Made by a program: the position numbers and the translations under genes | Part shown: positions 21,782 through 32,619 of the stretch, in pieces | Layout: the number at the start of each line of letters is the position of its first letter | Numbering within the stretch: the stretch's first letter is position 1 | The notes under the pieces: generated by a model | What the model was told of the DNA's origin: nothing | What the model saw: only the letters and a program-made list of their open reading frames with translations | The model's database searches: none | Origin: Fragilaria crotonensis | Taxonomy: Eukaryota > Bacillariophyta > Fragilariophyceae > Fragilariales > Fragilariaceae | Reading direction: 5' to 3' | Assembly: GCA_022925895.1 (NCBI GenBank) | Contig: JAKSYS010000637.1 | Location: 1 to 36,356 of the forward strand | Length of the DNA stretch: 36,356 nt

Positions 21782-23488
21782 ATGATGTCGTCGTCCCCAG
21801 TGCGTCAGAGCACAAGATTACTAAGGGGTAATGCGCAAGGTGCAGCACAAGGGAACGTGAATACTCGGCGGAACCAGGCAAGACCACAACCATATCTTGA
21901 TGAGTCACCACGTACAGCAGCAGCAAGAGTAACGCGCAGCAGAGTAGCACCTGGAAACAGTCGGACAACTCCTGTGAGCACTGAAGCGGCGGCATCGGTT
22001 TCAACAGCAGTCATACCATCACCAAATACAAGAGGTGCAGCTGCCAGAGTGGCGGCGGCATCGGTTTCAACAGCAGTCATACCATCACCAAATACAAGAG
22101 GTTCAGCTGCCAGAGTGGCGGCGGCGTCGGTTTCAACAGTCATACCATCACCAAACACAAGAGGTGCAGCTGCTCGTGCCAGTTTGGGTGCTACAGGATA
22201 CCAGGTCCATCAGCACCTGATATCCCTGCAGGAGGCCGGCGTTCCGTGCTGCTCCACATGCCAGTGCCCGGCGTGTTCCTACTACTACTGCTGCGCAAGT
22301 CCAGCACCAGGAGCAGCAGCTGTTGCTACTGCCCGTGCCTATGCAGGCGTAGGCATAAATGCTGCACCAGCAGCAGTTATGCCTGCAAACCTTGGACAAG
22401 ATTTTGTTGGTGAGGCGCTTCTTGCTCAACGAGGGGTGGAGTTGCTATACAAGGTGGCGGAGCAACAAGGAGGAGGCAAGGCGGACAAGGAGGACAACGC
22501 AACACTGTTGCAAGAAGTGCGGATAAGTTTGCAATTCAAAAGTGTGTGAAGAATATGTGTTCCCAAACAAAAGTTTGTGACTGATGGCGACCTAGATTTC
22601 AGCAACAACGAAATGTCCATTTGTCGATGCATGGCGGCGGTGCTAGATGTAGACAATCGTAATATTGAGAACTGGTGGGAGACTGCAAGGAAAACAGTGA
22701 AAGAGTCGATATAGGCACAGGAACAACACAATAAAGAAGATAAAAACAGTATTCCAAGGTAAGATGGTTGCGAGCGTCCATTTCAACCATTTAATTCTGA
22801 ACTTCTAACCCTGAGTGTGTGCTGCCTTCTTCTCCTCGATACACAGATATTATACTGCCAAGGAAAGGCAGATTTAATGAAGTCTTTAGCATGGACCGAA
22901 TCATAGCATTGAGAAATGACGCTTTGGAGGGTGAAATCTACATGGACTTATTGGACGACTTGCTGAAGACTGTGGTTGGAGCCACCAAATTCAAGGAGAA
23001 TAGGTGCGAGAAACATCTAAGTGAGTGGTTCACTGTCACAGATGAGGCATTCCTCCTCTTGTGTCTTGAAAATTACTGGCAACAATGGCATTACGAATGG
23101 ATGGTTAACAGAAATGGACCGCCCGCCGACGAACCTGCACCTGAAGTCATTAACCCACGGTACACGGGCAAAACAAGGCACCAAGCGAAGTTGGTCAAGG
23201 GAAGGAATGGAGCGTTTCAATAACCTGGCTGTATTGGTCTATAACGACAGAAGGGAAAGGGGCGAAGAGTTCGATCAGTGGTTCCTTCGGGAAATGATAC
23301 AATCATACGGTGATCGTAATCGAGATGCAGGAAGGGAAAACATCGAGGCAGAAGTTGTCAACGCAGCACCCACAATTGTGTATAATGAATTCAATATGCA
23401 GCTCCTGATCGCCCATGCACAGCACCAACAACTGCAACCACCAGCTCCTGAAGAAGATGATGTCGACAGAGTTCAAGAAGCCGTGTAG
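21782..23488 (+). pseudogene. P2: second paralogue of the '[ST]DEAF...W / WSxxG' family, frame-broken
   Basis: It starts at the ATG pair 21782/21785 (MMSSSPVRQSTRLLRG). The N-terminus carries three 21-22-residue repeats (AAASVSTAVIPSPNTRGAA) and a cysteine cluster (VPCCSTCQCPAC, YYYCCASP). Frame changes near 22550 and near 22700 lead into KFVTDGDLDFSNNEMSICRC...NWWETARKTVKES...RNNTIKKIKTVFQ. A good intron (22759-22846; GTAAG donor, TTCTAAC branch-like site, pyrimidines, ACACAG acceptor) joins to DIILPRKGRFNEVFSM. The second half has WFTVTDEAFLLLCLENYWQQW and, after a shift near 23200, GWSREGMERFNNLAVLVYNDRRE. The order of blocks matches P1 and P3. Function unknown. Confidence 0.55.
21986..22180 (+). 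repeat. Three tandem 63-66-bp units in P2
   Basis: Units at 21986-22051, 22052-22117 and 22118-22180; the third lacks one codon. They are nearly identical and in frame, coding for AAASVST(A)VIPSPNTRG-type repeats. Confidence 0.85.
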
Positions 23489-23506
23489 GTTCGTGATACC
23501 TGGTAG

Positions 23507-23531
23507 TACATCTAAGGGTGCCAAAACTAAG
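23507..23531 (+). repeat. Left terminal inverted repeat of the 6.9-kb element
   Basis: It begins TACATCTAAGGGTGCC and is the inverted copy of 30361-30385 with one mismatch. It lies 18 bp beyond the P2 stop codon. Confidence 0.75.
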
Positions 23532-23577
23532 TACCATAGTTGATACAAGAATTTTTTCTCATATGTATTGGAAAAAT

Positions 23578-23722
23578 TTCAGGATTCCCAAATGTAGTTC
23601 AGGATTCCTGAAGTTTTGTTCAGGTTTATTTGTTTAGTTCAGGATTTGGAAGTTTGCAGTTTCCTCATTTTTATGAAGAAAATTTTTCACTCCTGAACTA
23701 CTGCAGTATTATTCCTGAGCTT
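23578..23722. repeat. TCAGGAWT subterminal repeats, left end
   Basis: Copies of TCAGGATT and its complement occur at about 23578, 23602 (as the palindrome TTCAGGATTCCTGAA), 23628, 23640, 23693 and 23714. Confidence 0.6.
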
Positions 23723-25028
23723 TTTTCTTCATTATTTCGACATCAATAAAAATGCTGGTACTGTAGGCGCTGTTTACGATGTACTGGAGCATGGTGTATT
23801 GTAGATTGTGTATTGTGTACGCGGAGTGTTGCTTCTGTGCGCCATACAGTATACGAGTACAGTAATACAGCTTTTTACAGTTTCTGACATACGGTATTTG
23901 GTGCAATATGCGGTGTTCTATTGTTTACACGCATTTCATGGTCTACTGTATACGGTCTACGTTCTACCACGGTATGGTAGTATGGTTTATCGCGTCTATC
24001 GCACACTGGGTTATATGGTAGTAGTACTACGTATGATATACAAGTACTTGTAGTCCGAACTCCGGAATATGAAGGATGGTGGTGTATTGTTTGTATTGTG
24101 TACCTGGTACCGTCGTATGCTTGTTGTGCATGGCACCAGGCGTTGCGGTGTATCGTATGGTGTGCTGCATGGTTTTGTGGCGTATCAGCATTAAGTGGCG
24201 TAGTGGCGTATGTACTACAAGCCCTGGTATGGTTCATACATAGTACCGTACGTTGTTGTGCGTTGTGTGTTGTTTGTGGTACGGAGTCCATCCTACTGGA
24301 GCAATACTGTCAGTTTTTATGGTGTACTCCGAGTACTTGTACGTCGTATGGTGAACTACAGTTCTTGTGTAGTGTACTGTCTATGGTGCAGTATGCGTAT
24401 GGTATGGTGGCATACGGTATGATATGGCGCGGTTTATGGTGTCGTGTACGGAGTACTACTACCAGTTACTCCGAGTACTGTTTATTAACGGAATGGTACT
24501 GGTACGGTGCTTCATGTAAATGGTAAGGTGGTGTACATGTATTGCGTACTGTAGCTACTCGTATGACAAATGATGCCAAGTGTCTGCGCGTTTTATGATA
24601 CACCGTTCTTGCGCATGCGAGAGCGATCCGTAGAACGTAGAACGGCATTCCGTACTACGAGTACTTCTGGTTTGTTGTTTGTTCGTAGAGAACATGATAC
24701 TACGCAGTAGATCTTACGTAAAAAAGGTATTGTAGGTGGAATATGTCATATACTGATTTTTCTTTCATCACCAATACCAGTGCATGCTGTACATTTCTAC
24801 TGGCTTCGAAAATGCAAACTTATGCAGCCATGGTATTGCGCTTCGTAGAACCCTACCTGTGAATTTTTGTGCGAAGTATCACATCAATTCGTTCGTTGTT
24901 TTCTGAACTCCACCACTTGCTGTCACCCCACATTGAATACTCCATTCTTCGGCACCTTCGCCCCTTCTTCCTCTTCCCACCAAGCACACTTTGCTCTCCT
25001 TGTTGGTGAGTTGTTCCTGGTGATTGTT

Positions 25029-25065
25029 TGAGTGTTGATTGATTTGTTCAATCAATCAACACTCA
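25029..25065. repeat. Perfect 16-bp inverted repeat (hairpin)
   Basis: Arms TGAGTGTTGATTGATT (25029-25044) and its exact reverse complement (25050-25065) flank a 5-nt loop TGTTC. There is no trailing T-run; role unknown. Confidence 0.85.
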
Positions 25066-25182
25066 TGATGAGTTTTTGAGGTGCTCCTGTTGTGTGGGTA
25101 CTGCCTCCTACGTACAGTACTCATTTCGGTATCACCGATCACCGACCGCAGTACTGTAGTACTGTAGTACTTGGAGTATCTT

Positions 25183-25390
25183 TGAGGCTACGGTGAACCA
25201 GTACTACTACTCCAGTACTCCAGTACACTCCTCCACTGTGATACTGCTGCATTGTACAGTACTGTGTTACCTACAGTACTCATGACAATGGACTGCAGTA
25301 TTCGGAGTAGCCTGAGGCTACGGTAGACCAGTAGTACTTCTACTGATCTCCCCTCTCTCACTATGACACTGCTGCATTGTACAGTACTGT
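25183..25390. repeat. Imperfect 125-130-bp tandem repeat
   Basis: TGAGGCTACGGT recurs at 25183 and 25313, and ACTGCTGCATTGTACAGTAC recurs at 25243 and 25368. Between them are variable CAGTACT runs. Confidence 0.7.
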
Positions 25391-25480
25391 GGTGATGGCA
25401 TTGTACATCAGCAGTACTAGTACAGCTGCTGATGTTCCTGTCCAGTTGAAGACAAAGATACGTCATTGTACTTGTCCTGT

Positions 25481-26634
25481 GGCACCTTCATCCCGATGTA
25501 CTTCTACAATACGCTGGCAGCAGTATGCTGCTGCTTCATCGTATTGGTTACAGGCAGGCTGGTACTATTGTTCTTTCTTGTTGTTGTTTTGCATTCAATC
25601 TCACATTGTCCCGCCTTTGTTCTGCTTTTTCTTTTAGGAGGCTGCTTGTGACAATGAATGTTGAGTGCCTCATTTTGTTGTGCTTTGATGGAATATGTGC
25701 TTCTTCTGTTTGTGTGCTTCGATTGAGCATGTAAGGCAATCAGACCTTCAGAATCTTTATTCGGTCACCTGCGAGAGATTCTCATTGATATTGATATGAG
25801 TGAATCAAACCAGGTTGATCTACCGGTACAGGTTCTGTTTGTCAGTTGTCTGTTTGCATGCTCAAGAGTTGTATACACACAAGCCAGTTGCAAGATCATT
25901 CTTATTTAAACCAGCAAAATGTTGCACAATCCATCACTGTCCCAAGTCTCTCGCAAACCAGCAGTTGCTATGAATGAGGTGTAAATTCATCCCCCGCCCT
26001 GTCCAGGAAAAACAGCCAACAAACAAATCATACACATTTATTCCAGTACGGAGCAAAGCATCAAAAAAGTTGGAGGGGAACTGGATGATTGCAAAGCTCC
26101 TCAAGCTACTGATGCCACTTCCACTCCCAATCCATGCCAGCAAAAAACCAAATCTATTTTACGTGCCTATGACAAAGGGGCATTTGACTCACACAGATGG
26201 GCTCCACATTGGGAGGTGTAGTAGCCATCGCAAAGTACTGTTGGATGGAACTTGTGGCCAAAGCCAAATTCACATTGTCGAAATAATCTCAAATGGATCG
26301 CATACTACTCGCGCTGCTTAATCCTCCGGTAGCTTTCACGGAAAATGGAAGCATTGGCTGAGAACCAATTTGTTGTGACAGCTTATGTGTGCTGATCATG
26401 ATTGCCAATATCTTGATGGAGTAACTTCTGCACGTGAGTTTTGTACATGTTGATGAGTTGTCTTTGCACTTCACGCTTGGAAGCAAGCGTCTGCTGTGCA
26501 TGAGTCCGCGCGTTGTGCCCATGGACTTCTTGGTTTTGCTCTTTTCAGAGTGTAGTATACAATCTCTGTCAGAAGAAGTGAATGATGCTCGCTTGCCACA
26601 TTAAGCTTTGTCAAGTAAGGTCATCATGGGCACT
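25481..26634. other. No intact gene; scattered coding-like scraps on the minus strand
   Basis: On the minus strand short frames look protein-like but do not join, for example LALATSSIQQYFAMATTPPN followed by VEPICVSQMPLCHRHVK (about 26168-26300) and INMYKTHVQKLLHQDIGNHD (about 26390-26455). They are probably debris of transposon genes. Confidence 0.3.
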
Positions 26635-27300
26635 GTGTGATAAAAGTGTTGTCGCTGATGCCAACACCACTCCTCCTTACTAAATCCTCCCATGAATGAC
26701 TGGTCCCACCGATTTGATTCTGATCCAGAATGAGAGTCCTCATGGTTGGATGGTGTGCATCTGGCTCCAACACAACATTGTCCATATCAATTGCAAGGTT
26801 TTCTGCAGTCATAATGCTTGGATTTTGCAGCAAACTAAGCAACTGTGAAGCGAAATCAAACATATCACATCAGATGGAGAGCCATGATCTACATCCACTC
26901 TTTGTACAAAGGGAAGCAGTTTCTTCCCATTACAAACTGAGTTGATTAGGGCATCAACGTTTTGGCACGTGAGAGTCCACCCACTGGGTTGTAAGAATAA
27001 TTATCAGCAGATGCAGAGCGTGCCCAGTGTCCACTCCAGAACTTCACCAAAAGTGTAGTCAGGTACATTGACATGGTCCAGGATCTTGAGGAGAGAAACA
27101 GTCCATTTCTGATCGGTAGTACACATGAATGATGGGGCTTCCACATCTTCATCAAGTGCAGAATTGGTACAGGTAAGAATGTTTGGGTCATTACTTAACA
27201 CGGACAAATCATCACTTTTGTTGCAGTCCTCAATATCCTCACAAGAAGTGCTTTCAACAGAAGGTTGTACTGCAGAAGGTTGTCTGTGCCAACAAAATCC
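26635..27300 (-). pseudogene. Plavaka-like transposase remnant
   Basis: Minus-strand frames reproduce in order the central part of the transposase at 13154: LLKILDHVNVPDYTFGEVLEW (against LLKILEDAQCPDY...LQW), NYSYNPVGGLSRAK (against FDFNPKATTRKAN), and CFDFASQLLSLLQNPSIMTA-ENLAID (against CFDFGVSL...LQDDELMLPQNLVI). At least two frame changes break it and the catalytic part is missing or unrecognisable. It is a diverged relative, not a recent copy. Confidence 0.55.
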
Positions 27301-27639
27301 ATGCAGGGATCATTCACCAAATGTCACCTTAGGGCAGCAGGCCTTTTGTTACTTGTGCATGTGACATTCCCATCCTCATGAAGACGGCAGACGGTGTGAA
27401 ACAGAAGCACTATGTGTTGCTGCAAGGTGTGATTTCTTCACAATGAAATTATAGCACGATGTTTCTATCAATATGCTGTGTATATGCTGCTTGATTGGAA
27501 AATGGTTTCTTGTTGAACTTCAGGCAGAAGGGGTTTTGACAGAAGAGCAGGGTGCCTTTGAGGACAACATTTTGAAGAGGACAAGTGAAGTGAACATGAG
27601 ATGTCAAAAGATGACAGGGCACAGATTCACTGCACACCA

Positions 27640-28064
27640 GTGCATGACATCGGGGCCCGTTAGCCGCAGCCGGCCGGAAACCGCGGGCCGGCCGTGATTT
27701 TGGGCGGCTGCGTATTTCTGTCCCGGCCGGTCTCCGGTCGATTCCTATCACTTTTTGGCCAATCGCGGGTAAAGGGCGGATCACCTGTCATTTTTCACGG
27801 GTACGGTGGTTGCTGACAACGTACTGTCAGTACAGTACTGTGTACTATGTTTGTACTATGTACTGTACTTCCTAACAACTGCGGCCGGGTCCGGGTACGG
27901 GCAGGGACAGTCCGGCTGCGGCCCTGTGCGGGCAGGGACTGTCGGACTGCAGACGGGTACGGCCAGGCTCACATATTGGCATACGGCCGGATGCGGCCAA
28001 AAGCCTCTGCAAAAATTTGGCCGGCTGCGGCTTCGGGTACCGTTTTATCTCAGATGTCATGCAC
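27640..28064. mobile_element. GC-rich inverted-repeat insert (MITE-like)
   Basis: The ends GTGCATGACATC (27640-27651) and GATGTCATGCAC (28053-28064) are exact reverse complements. Further in, AGCCGCAGCCGGCC near 27664 matches the complement of GGCCGGCTGCGGCT near 28020. The interior is rich in GGCCGG and holds two diverged copies of GCGGGCAGGGAC-type sequence. Composition differs sharply from the AT-rich surroundings. No gene is credible in it. Confidence 0.5.
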
Positions 28065-28337
28065 TGCTGCACACCAGCACAGAATTTTGGGAAAGCATGC
28101 ATTCAAATTGTACATGTACTTTTGGTACATTTTTGGTGTATGTAAAAAATGAAGGGGGGTGTGGTATGAATTCAAAATTCAAAACCTCTGCATGAATGTG
28201 TAGAACCTACCTACGAACTTGGTACTTGGTACAAAATTCAAATGGTCGCAAAATACTATCCCACAAAAAGGATTTCCAGTGTTCAAAATTTGGTGCACCA
28301 TCAAAGTTTTTCCAACAACAAGCAAGCACATACGACC

Positions 28338-29824
28338 ATGGCATCAATGCCACAGGAAACAGCAGCAGGCATCACTGCCTTAAAGCCCAGCTCGTCTAGG
28401 AAACAAAGGAGAGAGTTCATAAAAGGCGTGGAACGAGTGACCACAGATCCCAATGATCTGATTCAAAGTGATAACAAGGAGGAGGAGGAGTTGGTGCCAC
28501 GGAAAATGGATGCAAAACAAGGATGGAAGCATGCATACGGAAATCCACCATCCCTACCTTCAACTATTAAAGTCATGGAATCAAGTGACAGCCAACTAAC
28601 ATCATCGGTTCCAGGGCTAAGCAGCTTAATGGACATGAGCATGACGGAAATCTCAGAAGAGAATCAAATCAGTAAGATCAAGACTTGCATGAAAAAACAC
28701 GTGTTCTCTATTTGGAAGTTCTATCAAAAAGACTATCATTCTCATTTCAGTGAAGATGAGAAAACACTTTGTGGCTTTATCATGAAGTACACAAACATTC
28801 GAGGAACCAAAAACTGGTGGCTTGGGATGCGGAGAATAGTTGTAAAACACACACTGATCTTCGGAACAATGCAATAAAAAACATGCAAATGAAATTCAAA
28901 GGTGAGGATTTGAAGTGGGTGTACTTTGCCAAGTCCCGAGCATACTCACACCCACTTGCTGTCAACATCAAACACCTTGCATTCAGGGGATTCACTTCCC
29001 ATTTAGGAACATATGGACACAGCCTGTACAGTGGATGCAAGGATGAAACCAGTTACCTCCTCAAGATGAGGGATAACATCTGCTACAATGCCCAAATCAT
29101 AGACACTCACTCGGCAGCAGCAAGTGGAATAACATTATCAACAACATGGAGAACCACTGTGCAACAACTGACAGGAAAGTATGGAGCAAGAAAATCCTGT
29201 CCATAAGTAATGAAGCATTCATTTTGCTGTGCCTGATCAACTATGGGAAGAGGTGGTTTGCCGAATTAGTAAAGACAGAGAAAATGGTAAGTTTATCCGA
29301 GTGGTTTGTCACAGAACAAACAACAAGGAACTAACTGACTTGCTTTGTTATCACTTGTTGGAAACAGCAAATCGATACATGGACAGATGAGGACAACAAA
29401 ACCTACCCGTAAGTTACACTATGATAAGTGAAATGAAAACCACATCCTAAATTCTGACCAATCTTTTCTCATGTTCGCAGCCACCACTTTACACATTCTC
29501 CAGGAACAAGGGTGCTCATGATAATGGGGAGGCTGTGATTGGTCACAGGCTGGAATGAGGAAATACGATGAATTATACATGGCCATCAAGAATGATAGAA
29601 AGAAATCAGCCCAAACATTCAACCAGGAACTACTAAAAATGTTTCTGTCGAAGGAAAAAGGAGTCTGGCCAGGGGTCAGGAAACAATTTGATGACAAGGG
29701 TAAGAAATGCCCACACAAGTGCATGGATGTATTTGACGACAACTCTGATGAGGAGGATGATAACTACTCCGGGCATCTTGCTTCTGAACTTATCTACAGT
29801 GAAGTGAAAGTGGAGGCAGTTTAG
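28338..29824 (+). pseudogene. P3: third paralogue of the '[ST]NEAF...W / WSxxG' family, frame-broken
   Basis: The start is ATG 28338 in a good context (ACCATGG). The N-terminus is polar and acidic; then KKHVFSIWKFYQKDYHSHFS...NWWLGMRRIVVK, and after a shift near 28850 RNNAIKNMQMKFKG, aligning with the same blocks in P2. Next come KILSISNEAFILLCLINYGK-RW and, after more frame changes, WSQAGMRKYDELYMAIKNDR with an acidic tail ending at 29824. Two introns look genuine: 29287-29367 (GTAAGT...AACAG) and 29409-29480 (GTAAGT...TCGCAG). The exon between them leaves a one-base mismatch to the next frame. It is the only intact-looking protein family member within the 6.9-kb element. Function unknown. 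Confidence 0.55.
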
Positions 29825-30014
29825 AATTGAGCAGACACTTAGTATGAATAGAAGAATGCTTCATCAAAGCCACACGAATAGGCACATTAACACTAATATC
29901 CAACAAAAGTTAAAATGCGTGACATGTATGTCAATTATATGAACAATGTCAGCTCAGAACTACTGTGGTGATTACTTCATACACACTACACAGCAAACTT
30001 CTTCTTTTCGGATG

Positions 30015-30240
30015 TCAAATTCAGGAATTGAAATTCATGATCACAAATGAAGAAGTGGTATAGTTCAGATATTTCGAGTCCCAAAGCTCAGGAATTCCAC
30101 TTGGAAGCTAGTTAAAATGAGTCATTGAATTTCAGGATTTGAAATTTTGGAGCTCAGGAATACAAAGTATGAGATCCTATGCAAGAGATGAAAAATTCAG
30201 GAAAAATAAATTTCCGAGTTCAGGAAATACGAGGAAACCC
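30015..30240. repeat. TCAGGAWT subterminal repeats, right end
   Basis: At least six copies of TCAGGAAT, TCAGGATT or TCAGGAAA occur at about 30022, 30091, 30135, 30155, 30199 and 30220, mirroring the left end of the element. Confidence 0.6.
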
Positions 30241-30360
30241 ACTTCATACACATGATGTACAAGCTCTTTAGTCCCAAGTTTTTACCTGTATTTTAGGTAA
30301 ACATTATGAGCAAAAAAACATCATATCAAAGATGATTGGTTTTTCATATCCAAGAGCCGA

Positions 30361-30385
30361 CTTGGTTTTGGCACCCTTAGATGTA
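30361..30385 (-). repeat. Right terminal inverted repeat of the 6.9-kb element
   Basis: It is the inverted copy of 23507-23531 with 24 of 25 positions identical. Confidence 0.75.
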
Positions 30386-30757
30386 GGACTTTAGAAACAA
30401 TAACGCACAGTACAGCACTGAAACAGATTGCAACCCCCCAGAATTGGTCGTAGCAGCAAATTGAAACCGAAGAAGAAGTTGTGAATATTTCTCAATCAAC
30501 TATGAATAAAACTGAGTACGACATAACAAATATTTCTCTACATTTTGTACATATTAATTTTGAATTGTAAATAAAAAAGTAGAAACTTGTAAATATGAAT
30601 ATAAGAAACATTCGGTAAAACATTACAGAAACATTTACAAAGTCTTGTAAATTAAGATGTACAAATCAGAGATTTGCACTCCCTGATGTGATTAATAACA
30701 ACATAAATGTCACTACTTTCCTTTTCTTGTCATGCGACGATGTTTCCAAAATGTTGT
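30386..30757. other. AT-rich spacer before the Harbinger accessory gene
   Basis: No gene is visible. It lies between the right end of the 6.9-kb element and the 3' end of the minus-strand accessory gene, so it is probably Harbinger or P2-flank sequence. Confidence 0.35.
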
Positions 30758-32400
30758 CTACGTCAAGTCGCTTTCTGAGAGCAACCCAAAGATCTCATCG
30801 CGTTTCCTTTTGCACAACGTGGTGATCTCGCGCTTCAAGTTGACGACGTCAGAGTTGTCAGAATCATACGTTGCTTCATTCTTCGCAGCATTCAACTCCA
30901 ACCGTGTTTTCTTCAATCGTCCCTTGTACTCGGAGAATACTTCTAACAAATCTCGCTCGCAACGTGGAGCTGCTGACTCTCGATTCGTCTTCGCTTTTTC
31001 AGCCTGTGCCTGATGAAACGCCACCAGAGCATCCGCGAGTTGTTTCTGCGCATTGTTTTTGTCCTCGTCAACCGCCTTCTTCATCAATGGATCCTTCTTT
31101 TGTCTTGCCTTTTTACGAGCTGAAGTACTAGTATCACTAACGCTGATTCCACCGCCCTTCTCGTCGTCGTCTTTACTAACGCGATAACTTTCTCGAAAGG
31201 CATTTGAAGGAAGCTCAGCAACAGCGAAGTTCAAAAGGTTCGGAGCCTCACTAAGCCAGAGGTGATAATAGAATAAAAAATACCTTGTCCCGACGAAGTT
31301 TTCGAAATCAGAATGCGAACCTGATTGCTTATTCCTTCGAAATGCAATTTGATAATGATGATTGATGTATTCAAGAATCTCTTGAAAATCATTTGTCGTC
31401 AACGCAGAATCAAATTCCGAAAAAGCAATATCGCGATGTATACCTGTTAGTGTCCAAAACACATGGTCGGGAAATGCAAACATAGCAGCATCATCATTGT
31501 TTTCATCAAGGTATTGGCTGAGCAAAGCTTCGTATACATGTCGGTGTGGACTTGTACGACTGTCCAAATTAGCCTTGGTTGGGGGGCGACCAAGGTCCAT
31601 CACAAGAGAGCGATTTGTCTGGCACATGTATACATTGATAACACGAAAATATGTGTTGATACATGTCACAGCATCAGGTGCGGTGCCTTTCGATTTCTTC
31701 TTCTTCCTCCGTTTCGTGACCGAGGCCAATCCCGTTTCATTCGTCGTCTTCATTTCGTCGTCATGGTCGCCAGCATCCTCATCACTGCCATGGTCGTCGT
31801 CGTCCTCATCCAAAGGCGGCAGCCGCACTTCTTCACCAACTTGATATTCTACGTCCTCATGATGCTCAACATCCTTGTTCTCGGCATTTGACTTGCTTAA
31901 ATTACGTTGGCGAGGTGCTGTTGTTGGAGTGGGGTCGTTGCCTTCTTTTGATGATACTGAGAAGTAGGAATCAGAGTCGTCATCCTCCTTGTACATATTG
32001 TTCTTTAGGGTCTCCCGCATCACTAGATTCTTTAGAAGTCCCAACGTGGATTCTTTATTCTGGTTCTTATACCCAGACACCTTGAACCGAACACAAATCT
32101 GACGTAGAAGGGGACTGTGCACTTAGAGACCGGCAATGCCTGATCATGACAATGTCACCACTATCGCTCACTTTGAAGTCTCGATCAACAACCAACTCCT
32201 TGACAAAACTTTCAATCATGTTGAGCTTTTGCTTTGATCCCGGACAGGAGAAGGGGTTATAGTCTCTTGTGATTGCATATTTGATGACATGGTTAACAAG
32301 GCAGAAGTGCGCTTTGTACTCCAGCAGTACTACGCATACAAGAAGTAGGATCTGCTCCTTCTTGTTTGAGCTCGTCCAAGCGCCAAACAACGTTGTGCAT
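30758..32400 (-). CDS. Probable Harbinger accessory (second) protein
   Basis: It reads inward from the right terminal repeat and converges on the transposase at the other end. Harbinger elements normally encode a second, Myb/SANT-like DNA-binding protein that brings the transposase to the ends and the nucleus. The main frame (32122 to 30758) has a basic GYKNQNKES segment, an acidic stretch (PPLDEDDDDHGSDED), a basic KRRKKKKSK signal, a helical core (VYEALLSQYLDE, YINHHYQIAFRRNKQSGSHS, YYHLWLSEAPNLLNFAVAEL-PSNAFRES) and a C-terminal coiled coil with NLKREITTLCKRKRDE. Upstream sequence in another frame (to about 32390; NHVIKYAITRDYNPFSCPGS) looks coding, joining after one base shift near 32110. 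The start is uncertain; an ATG lies at 32400. No catalytic motif. Assignment rests on position and on resemblance I cannot verify. Confidence 0.55.
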
Positions 32401-32465
32401 CATCATCCTCCAAGATCATGTTTTTCATTTAGAAATATGTCATGTGATACTCGAGAAGATTAGCT

Positions 32466-32605
32466 GGTATCACGTGATACCTTTTAAGGGGGTCAAAAAG
32501 GTATCACAAATCGGTATCATGATACCAATATGATACCGGTCACAACCCGGATATTCGGAGTCGACACGTGATACCAACGGCTATAAACCCGGAGATGATA
32601 CCAAA
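32466..32605. repeat. Subterminal GGTATCA/TGATACC palindromes, right end
   Basis: A perfect 16-bp palindrome GGTATCACGTGATACC lies at 32466-32481, followed by GGTATCA or TGATACC near 32500, 32513, 32521, 32532, 32569 and 32596. Together with 11133-11158 these frame the Harbinger element. Confidence 0.7.
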
Positions 32606-32619
32606 AATCCGAAAAAACC

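Larger units (their letters stand above)
23760..25480. repeat. TAC/GTA-rich low-complexity tract
   Basis: About 1.7 kb dominated by GTAC, TACTG, GTATGG and CAGTAC words on both strands. Open frames here (for example 24098-24526) give Tyr/Cys/Val-biased products and are probably not genes. Toward 3' it becomes an imperfect tandem repeat of 125-130 bp. Confidence 0.55.
23507..30385. mobile_element. 6.9-kb DNA element with 25-bp terminal inverted repeats, carrying P3
   Basis: The left end 23507-23531 and the reverse complement of the right end 30361-30385 match at 24 of 25 bases (core CTAAGGGTGCCAAAAC). Both ends are followed inward by several TCAGGAWT-type repeats. Inside are a TAC-rich tract, a decayed Plavaka-like remnant, a GC-rich inverted-repeat insert and the P3 gene. 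I do not recognise the terminal repeat and could not identify a target-site duplication (left flank CCTGGTAG, right flank GGACTTTA). Either P3 is the element's own gene or the element is non-autonomous cargo. Confidence 0.6.

Noticed and set aside
24098..24526. A 142-codon open frame on the plus strand
   Set aside because: It lies wholly in TAC/GTA-rich low-complexity DNA; the Tyr/Val/Cys-biased product has no domain features.
27806..28195. Two overlapping open frames in the GC-rich insert
   Set aside because: High GC lowers stop frequency; both frames are open together and the products are simple G/R-rich sequence within an inverted-repeat element.
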